Source: Actinomyces procaprae (GTDB lineage: Bacteria; Actinomycetota; Actinomycetes; Actinomycetales; Actinomycetaceae). Taken from it: a DNA stretch of 64,000 nt. The notes beneath the pieces were generated by a model, which saw only the letters and a program-made list of their open reading frames with translations, did not search any database and was not told the DNA's origin. A program made the position numbers and the translations under genes. The stretch covers positions 124,001-188,000 of the forward strand of contig NZ_CP039292.1 of the NCBI RefSeq assembly GCF_004798665.1, read 5' to 3'. Positions 59,904-64,000 of this stretch are shown here, piece by piece; positions within the stretch are counted from its first letter, which is position 1; each line of letters begins with the position of its first letter.

Positions 59904-60728
59904 GTGGCCACACAGCCCACAGCCGGAGTCTGGGAGGAAGACCCCGACGGCGCCTCGATCGTCCTGTCCACCGGTCGGCAGCGGCACGAGCTGCTGGTGA
60001 TTGCGGAGCCGTGTGTCCTCACCGAACTCGACGAGGCCTGGGGTCGTCCCGCCTCGCGTGTGCGCCTGTCCTTCCTTCCGGGCGTGTCGGCCCCCGCCGG
60101 CCCCGGCCAGGAGGACGCCCTGTGCTCCTATGACCGCGATGGTCGCGGCGTACTCGTGGCGCGCGGTCGCACCAGCCTCTTCGAGGGCGTGCCCGCCCGC
60201 CGTACCACTGCTCTTGCCCGCATCGCCCCCGGTGCCGGCGTGCGCGCCGCCCTGCTGGTTACTTGCGCAGTGAGCCTGGGCGACGCCGCCCCGGGGGACT
60301 TCCTCACCATCGGTGACCACTTGAACCTGACCGGCGCTCCGCTGTTCCCAGCGACCACGCCGCAGGAGGCCTCCTGGGACCAGAATCTGGCTGCGGAGGT
60401 AGCCGCTCTCGACGGCGTGCGTGACCCCGCCGTCGTCGCCCTGACTCCCGGGCCGGTGCGTCCGAGTCACACGGAGGCCCGTGTGCTGGCCGCCCTGGGA
60501 GCGGAGGCCGCAGTCACCGACACGGTTGCCGAGGCGATGGCCCTGGCGGCTCGGGGTGTGCGCGTGGTCGGTCTGGCATACGTCGATGCTGTAGCGGGCG
60601 GTGCTGAGGGCCGCCCCGCCGCTGGTCGCCGCGCGGCCGCCGTGCCGCCCGCCGTCGGCCTGCGGCAGGTGCCCGCTCCCGACGTCGTCCTGGCCGCGGT
60701 GGAGAAGATGCTGGCGGCTGCGGTCTGA
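59904..60728 (+). CDS. Purine-nucleoside phosphorylase-like protein
   Basis: 274 aa from the GTG at 59904 (GAGAGGGAGCAGAC upstream). It resembles type II PNP/MTAP proteins: LVTCAVSLGDAAPGDFLTIG, DHLNLTGAPLFPATTPQEAS, and EARVLAALGAEAAVTDTVAE followed by MALAARGVRVVGLAYVDAVA, the region that carries the purine and phosphate sites. In typical PNPs the segment before the base site reads T(N)xAG and the late one G(M/A)D(V)VGMST; here the match is loose, e.g. AVTDTVAEAMALAARG. The first 100 residues are also divergent. So it may be a degenerate or specialised member rather than a standard PNP. Confidence 0.6.
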   Translation: MATQPTAGVWEEDPDGASIVLSTGRQRHELLVIAEPCVLTELDEAWGRPASRVRLSFLPGVSAPAGPGQEDALCSYDRDGRGVLVARGRTSLFEGVPARRTTALARIAPGAGVRAALLVTCAVSLGDAAPGDFLTIGDHLNLTGAPLFPATTPQEASWDQNLAAEVAALDGVRDPAVVALTPGPVRPSHTEARVLAALGAEAAVTDTVAEAMALAARGVRVVGLAYVDAVAGGAEGRPAAGRRAAAVPPAVGLRQVPAPDVVLAAVEKMLAAAV

Positions 60729-60746
60729 GTAGCTTCGAACGCGCCG

Positions 60747-60840
60747 ACGTAAGATCTACCGACCTCGGTACGTAAGATCTACCGACCTCGGTACGTAAGA
60801 TCTACCGACCTCGGTACGTAAGATCTACCGACCTCGGTGA
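60747..60840. repeat. 23-bp palindromic box array upstream of a GATase gene (four boxes)
   Basis: ACCGACCTCGGT at 60758, 60781, 60804 and 60827 with the ACGTAAGATCT spacer, identical to the array at 44718. It ends 68 bp before the GTG at 60908. The two arrays share direction relative to the gene downstream. Confidence 0.85.
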
Positions 60841-60907
60841 GTGAGTTGTGCCGAACTTGAGTAGGGCGCACTGACCGGCCTGGGCGCCAATCATCTAGGC
60901 TCGGCCC

Positions 60908-61639
60908 GTGAAACCCTTCCTCATGCTGGCCGCCCGCGCCGACGATGAGCCCGCCGACGCCGAGTACGAGGCCTTCCTGCTGCGCACCGGACTCGATGAG
61001 TCCTCCCTGATCCGCCACCGCCTCGAGGCCGAGCCCATGCCGGACATCGACTTGGACGACTGGTCCGGCATCATCGTTGGCGGCTCGCCCTTCAACACCT
61101 CCACCCCCCAGGAGGAGAAGGATCCGGTGCAGCGGCGTGTCGAGGATGAGCTCAATGCCCTCATCACCCGTGTCCTGGATGCGGACTTCCCCTTCCTGGG
61201 CGCCTGCTACGGCCTGGGTCTGCTCACTCAGCACCAGGGCGGCGTGGTCGACGGAACCTACGGCGAGGAGGTCTCCTACCCGCAGGTGCAACTCACCGAG
61301 GCGGGGCGCAACGATCCCCTGCTTGAGGGCATGCCCGCGGCCTTCCCCGCCTTCGTCGCCCACACGGAGGCGGTCGCGACCCCGCCGGTCGGCGGGGTGG
61401 TGCTGGCCTCCGCGGCGACCTGCCCCGTGCAGGTGCTGCGGGTGCGAACCAACCTGTACGCCACGCAGTTCCACCCCGAGCTGGACGGCGACTACCTGGC
61501 TCACCGCCTGGCCTTCTACGCCGGCCACGGCTACTTCGATGATGACCGCCTGCCGGAGATTCAGGATGAGGTACGCCGTCAGGACGTTTCCGACTCCTGG
61601 AAGGTATTGTCGAACTTCGTGGCGCGTTACGCGCGCTGA
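60908..61639 (+). CDS. Class I glutamine amidotransferase-like protein
   Basis: 243 aa from the GTG at 60908. It is a stand-alone GATase (GuaA N-domain/YfeJ-like): IIVGGSPFNTSTPQEEKDPV, then the nucleophile elbow PFLGACYGLGLLTQ with Cys near residue 100 and the catalytic His-x-Glu in ATQFHPELDGDYLAHRL near residue 192. The C-terminal SWKVLSNFVARYAR is a helix. Such proteins release ammonia from glutamine or act as gamma-glutamyl hydrolases; the partner is unknown. A 23-bp palindromic array is upstream and an NAD(P)-binding protein gene follows after 50 bp, probably in the same transcript. A paralogue lies at 63292. Confidence 0.85.
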   Translation: MKPFLMLAARADDEPADAEYEAFLLRTGLDESSLIRHRLEAEPMPDIDLDDWSGIIVGGSPFNTSTPQEEKDPVQRRVEDELNALITRVLDADFPFLGACYGLGLLTQHQGGVVDGTYGEEVSYPQVQLTEAGRNDPLLEGMPAAFPAFVAHTEAVATPPVGGVVLASAATCPVQVLRVRTNLYATQFHPELDGDYLAHRLAFYAGHGYFDDDRLPEIQDEVRRQDVSDSWKVLSNFVARYAR

Positions 61640-61690
61640 AGCGTGCCGTGTGCGCCCCGAAGCATCGACAGCACGGAAGAAGGTTCAATC

Positions 61691-62377
61691 ATGTCCCGCA
61701 TCGTCATTGTTGGCGGCCACGGCAAGGTCGCCCTGCTGCTCGCCCCGCTGCTGGTGCAGCGCGGTGACGAGGTCATCTCCCTCATCCGCAATCCTGAACA
61801 TGCCGACGACGTTGCCGCCGCCGGCGCCACCCCGCTGGTCGTGTCCGTGGAGGACGCCGACGAGCAGGAGCTCGCCGCCGTATTCGCCGGCGCCGACGCC
61901 GTCGTCTGGTCCGCCGGAGCCGCCGGCAAGGGCGGCCCGCAGCGCACGGAGGCGGTTGACCGCGACGCCGCCATCCGCTCCATGGAGGCCGCCCGCGCCG
62001 CCTGCGTACCCCGCTACGTCATGGTGTCCTTCGCCGCCTCGCACGGCCAGGACCCGGTTCCGGCCGACCACCCGCTGCGCACCTACGCCATGGCCAAGCT
62101 CGCCGCCGACCGCCACCTGGTGGCCTCCGACCTGGATTGGACGATCGTCGGCCCCGGCCTGCTGACGCTGGATGAACCGACCGGCCGCATCGACGTCGGC
62201 CGCTTCGACGGCGGAGCGCAGGCGCCCACCTCGCGCGCCAACGTCGCCGCCGTCGTCGCCGCGGTGCTCGCCGAGCCCGCCAGCATCGGGCGGGTGATCC
62301 CCTTCCGGGACGGTGACACCCCCATTGCCGCGGCGGTCGCGAACGTCCCGGCGCAGTACGCCGACCTGGACAGCTGA
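61691..62377 (+). CDS. NAD(P)-binding protein (atypical SDR, NmrA/YwnB-like)
   Basis: 228 aa from the ATG at 61691 (GAAGAAGG upstream). The Rossmann start is MSRIVIVGGHGKVALLLAPL with GGxGxV, followed by RGDEVISLIRNPEHADDVAA, a strand-loop that sets NADP preference by its Arg, and ADAVVWSAGAAGKGGPQRTE. Then YVMVSFAASHGQDPVPADHP and YAMAKLAADRHLVASDLDWT resemble the active-site YxxxK of SDRs (Y and K present). This corresponds to the NAD(P)H-binding proteins (NAD_binding_10) found in stress response. Substrate unknown. Probably co-transcribed with the glutamine amidotransferase gene upstream. Confidence 0.85.
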   Translation: MSRIVIVGGHGKVALLLAPLLVQRGDEVISLIRNPEHADDVAAAGATPLVVSVEDADEQELAAVFAGADAVVWSAGAAGKGGPQRTEAVDRDAAIRSMEAARAACVPRYVMVSFAASHGQDPVPADHPLRTYAMAKLAADRHLVASDLDWTIVGPGLLTLDEPTGRIDVGRFDGGAQAPTSRANVAAVVAAVLAEPASIGRVIPFRDGDTPIAAAVANVPAQYADLDS

Positions 62378-62420
62378 CCGATGCCCGACTGAGGCCCGAC
62401 GGCCAACGGCCAGGTGCCGC

Positions 62421-63245
62421 TCAGCCGATCAGCCGGTCCGCCAGTGGGGTCAGGAACTCGCTGGTACCGTCCTCCACGCGCACCGTGGCCAGCTCGTCTA
62501 CCGCCGTCGGGCCGCGGTTGATCACCACCAGCTCGGCACCGCCCGCCAGCGCCTGCCGCACGATCCACAGGCCGGTCAGCACCGCCAGGCTGGAGCCGGC
62601 CACCAGGACGACGTCGCAGTGGTCGGCGGCCCGCATGGCCTCGTCCATCGCGGCGGGCAGGCCCTCGCCGAAGAAGACGATGTCCGGCTTGAGCAGGCCG
62701 CCGCACCGCTCACACCTGGCCGGGGTGAAGTCGCAGGCCTCGGCCGCAGCCCGGTCGGCCTCCGGGGTGATGGCCACGCGGGCCGGGTCGGACTCGCGCG
62801 GATAGCCGGGGTTCAGTGCGCTCAGGCGCACATCCAGTTCGGCGCGGGAGGTCAGCCGCCCGCAGCTCAGGCACACGACCCGGTCGTAGGCGCCGTGCAG
62901 CTCCCATACCGTGTGCTGCCCTGCCCGGGAGTGGAGGCGGTCGACGTTCTGCGTGGCCACGCCGGTCAGCAGCCCGGCCTCCTCCAACCGTGCCAGCGCC
63001 AGGTGTCCGGGTGTGGGCTCAAGCGGATCCAGGAGCCGCCAGGTGGCGTGATTGCGCGCCCACACCCACCGGTACCAGACCGGGTCGGTGACGAACCGCT
63101 GGAAGTCGACCGGTTCCACGGGGGTGGTGCCCAATCCCCGGTAGTCGGGAATGCCGGAATCGGTGGAGATGCCCGCGCCGGTGACGGCGAGTGTGCGGCG
63201 TCCGGACATCACCTCGGCAACGGCCTCAACGGCTGGCTTCGTCAC
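62421..63245 (-). CDS. Sir2-family NAD-dependent deacylase
   Basis: 274 aa, ATG at 63245. It removes acyl groups from lysine using NAD+. The NAD motif is AVTGAGISTDSGIPDYRG near residue 20, followed by GVATQNVDRLHSRAGQHTVW with the catalytic His in ELHGAYDRVVC. Zinc ligands are in CLSCG and CERCGG. FFGEGLPAAMDEAMRAADHC and VLVAGSSLAVLTGLWIVRQA complete the NAD site. Spacing and DYRG fit class II sirtuins (SIRT4-like/actinobacterial). It converges with the NAD(P)-binding gene and lies downstream of the GATase paralogue on the same strand. Confidence 0.93.
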   Translation of the reverse strand: MTKPAVEAVAEVMSGRRTLAVTGAGISTDSGIPDYRGLGTTPVEPVDFQRFVTDPVWYRWVWARNHATWRLLDPLEPTPGHLALARLEEAGLLTGVATQNVDRLHSRAGQHTVWELHGAYDRVVCLSCGRLTSRAELDVRLSALNPGYPRESDPARVAITPEADRAAAEACDFTPARCERCGGLLKPDIVFFGEGLPAAMDEAMRAADHCDVVLVAGSSLAVLTGLWIVRQALAGGAELVVINRGPTAVDELATVRVEDGTSEFLTPLADRLIG

Positions 63246-63291
63246 GGCGCTTCACAACCAATCCACTCGGGCTGGTATTGACCTTCTCCGG

Positions 63292-64000
63292 CTACTGGGC
63301 GTCGCGGCCGAAGTGGTTGACGAAGTTGCGGATGACCCGGCCTGCGACGTGCTCCTGCGCGCTGCGGGCCTCCGCCAGGATGTTGTCCACCAGGCCCGGG
63401 TCCCCGTAGCCGGCGTCGGAGTAGACGGAGACGCGCTGGGCGAAGCGCTCGGCGTCGAGCTCGGGGTTGAACTGGGTGCCGTAGACGCTCTTGCCGACCC
63501 GGATCATCTGCACCGGGCAGTCCGCCGAGCTGGCCAGCAGGGTGGCGTGCGGTGGTACCTCGATCGCCCCCTCATGGTGGCCGACGAAGGCCGTGAAGGT
63601 CTGCGGCATGCCCTCGAGCAGCGGGTCCTGGCGGCCCTCGGCGGTGAGGTAGACGTCGGTGGTGCCGAGCTGCTCGCCGAACTCGCGGGAGGTGGTGGTG
63701 CCCAGGTAGCCGGCGAGCACCTCCAGACCGAAGCCGGTGGCCAGCACCGGCACGCCCTCCTTGAGGGACATGGCCAGCAGTTCACGTACCTGGTCCTCCA
63801 CCCGCAGCTGGGTGCGGGTCTTGGCGGATTCCGGCGTCGAGGTGTCGTAGGGGCTGCCGCCGATGAAGACGCCGGAGACGTCCTGGGCGGAGAAGGATTC
63901 GGAGTAGTCGACCTCCTCCAGCAGCACATGCTGGAGGTACTCGGGCTGGAGCCCGCCCTGGGCGAGGAAGGAGTCGTATTCGTTCTGCGCGGCTTCAAGC
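63292..64000 (-). CDS. GATase-like paralogue lacking catalytic residues, cut by the window edge
   Basis: The frame continues past 64000 without a start, so the N-terminus is missing; 236 residues are visible from LEAAQNEYDSFLAQGGLQPE to HFGRDAQ. It is homologous to the protein at 60908 (FIGGSPYDTSTPESAKTRTQ, EGVPVLATGFGLEVL, YGTQFNPELDAERFAQR). Where the active paralogue has GACYG the Cys is Gly (ATGFG), and QFHPEL has become QFNPEL, losing the catalytic His. Two of three triad residues are thus replaced while the fold is conserved and the frame is open. It probably is a pseudoenzyme that binds or regulates rather than hydrolyses. It lies 46 bp upstream of the Sir2 gene on the same strand. 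Confidence 0.85.
   Translation of the reverse strand, partial: LEAAQNEYDSFLAQGGLQPEYLQHVLLEEVDYSESFSAQDVSGVFIGGSPYDTSTPESAKTRTQLRVEDQVRELLAMSLKEGVPVLATGFGLEVLAGYLGTTTSREFGEQLGTTDVYLTAEGRQDPLLEGMPQTFTAFVGHHEGAIEVPPHATLLASSADCPVQMIRVGKSVYGTQFNPELDAERFAQRVSVYSDAGYGDPGLVDNILAEARSAQEHVAGRVIRNFVNHFGRDAQ

Overview
The window is GC-rich DNA with frequent GTG starts, strong AGGAGG-type ribosome binding sites, an actinobacterial-type SAM riboswitch and actinobacterial families (DUF5129, DUF5926, class I aldolase with fructosamine kinase). It looks like a chromosomal segment of an actinomycete, most likely Actinomyces or a close relative; the genus is inferred from gene content only. There is no rRNA, CRISPR array or prophage, and one tRNA (Ser-CGA).

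Layout. 1-6758: sugar uptake and hydrolysis locus (ABC importer, frameshifted PfkB kinase, divergent DeoR regulator and GH4 phospho-glycosidase). 6817-11550: small, partly decayed defence/accessory island: orphan AbiEi with its operator, a TIGR02391-type gene split by a miniature transposable element with a perfect 8-bp target duplication, an internally deleted Vsr relic, and an AlbA_2/ATPase regulator with twin operators. 11654-14483: two coupled aldo-keto reductases (one exported and lacking the catalytic Lys) and a divergent TetR regulator. 15057-21485: amino-acid permease, ebgC-ebgA beta-galactosidase and its LacI regulator. 21881-25230: tandem DUF5129 membrane proteins. 25378-28093: DUF5926, fructosamine kinase, class I fructose-bisphosphate aldolase. 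28449-29879: unknown protein and intact Vsr. 31127-37063: second lactose locus (GPH transporter, GH2 beta-galactosidase, LacI). 37343-43464: ferric-reductase-like flavoprotein, a flavodoxin broken by a 10-bp duplication, an unknown protein, a low-molecular-weight phosphatase and an alpha/beta hydrolase. 44917-47799: SAM riboswitch plus metNIQ. 47921-54167: PQQ-like membrane protein, upp, BCCT transporter, tadA, tRNA-Ser. 54559-64000: NTF2-like protein, frameshifted HrpB helicase, membrane/XRE cluster, nucleoside phosphorylase, two glutamine-amidotransferase paralogues (one apparently catalytically dead), an NAD(P)-binding protein and a Sir2 deacylase.

The genes describe a saccharolytic cell with three sugar loci, each under its own local regulator (DeoR, LacI, LacI) and recognisable operators.

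The most unusual content is intergenic. At least five to six loci carry miniature elements with ends GGCTCTTCCGGTTTG and, in the best cases, 8-bp duplications, which suggests non-autonomous ISL3-type elements. Their cargo, and some stand-alone sites, are arrays of about 20-bp boxes repeated directly, then inverted, around a central perfect stem-loop. The box sequence differs between loci while the architecture and base pairing are kept. Separate 23-bp palindromic arrays lie upstream of metNIQ and of a glutamine-amidotransferase gene, and a GC hairpin repeat sits just behind three genes. Three coding frames (pfkB, flavodoxin, hrpB) are broken by single frameshifts; only the flavodoxin break has a visible molecular cause, so the others could be sequencing errors.
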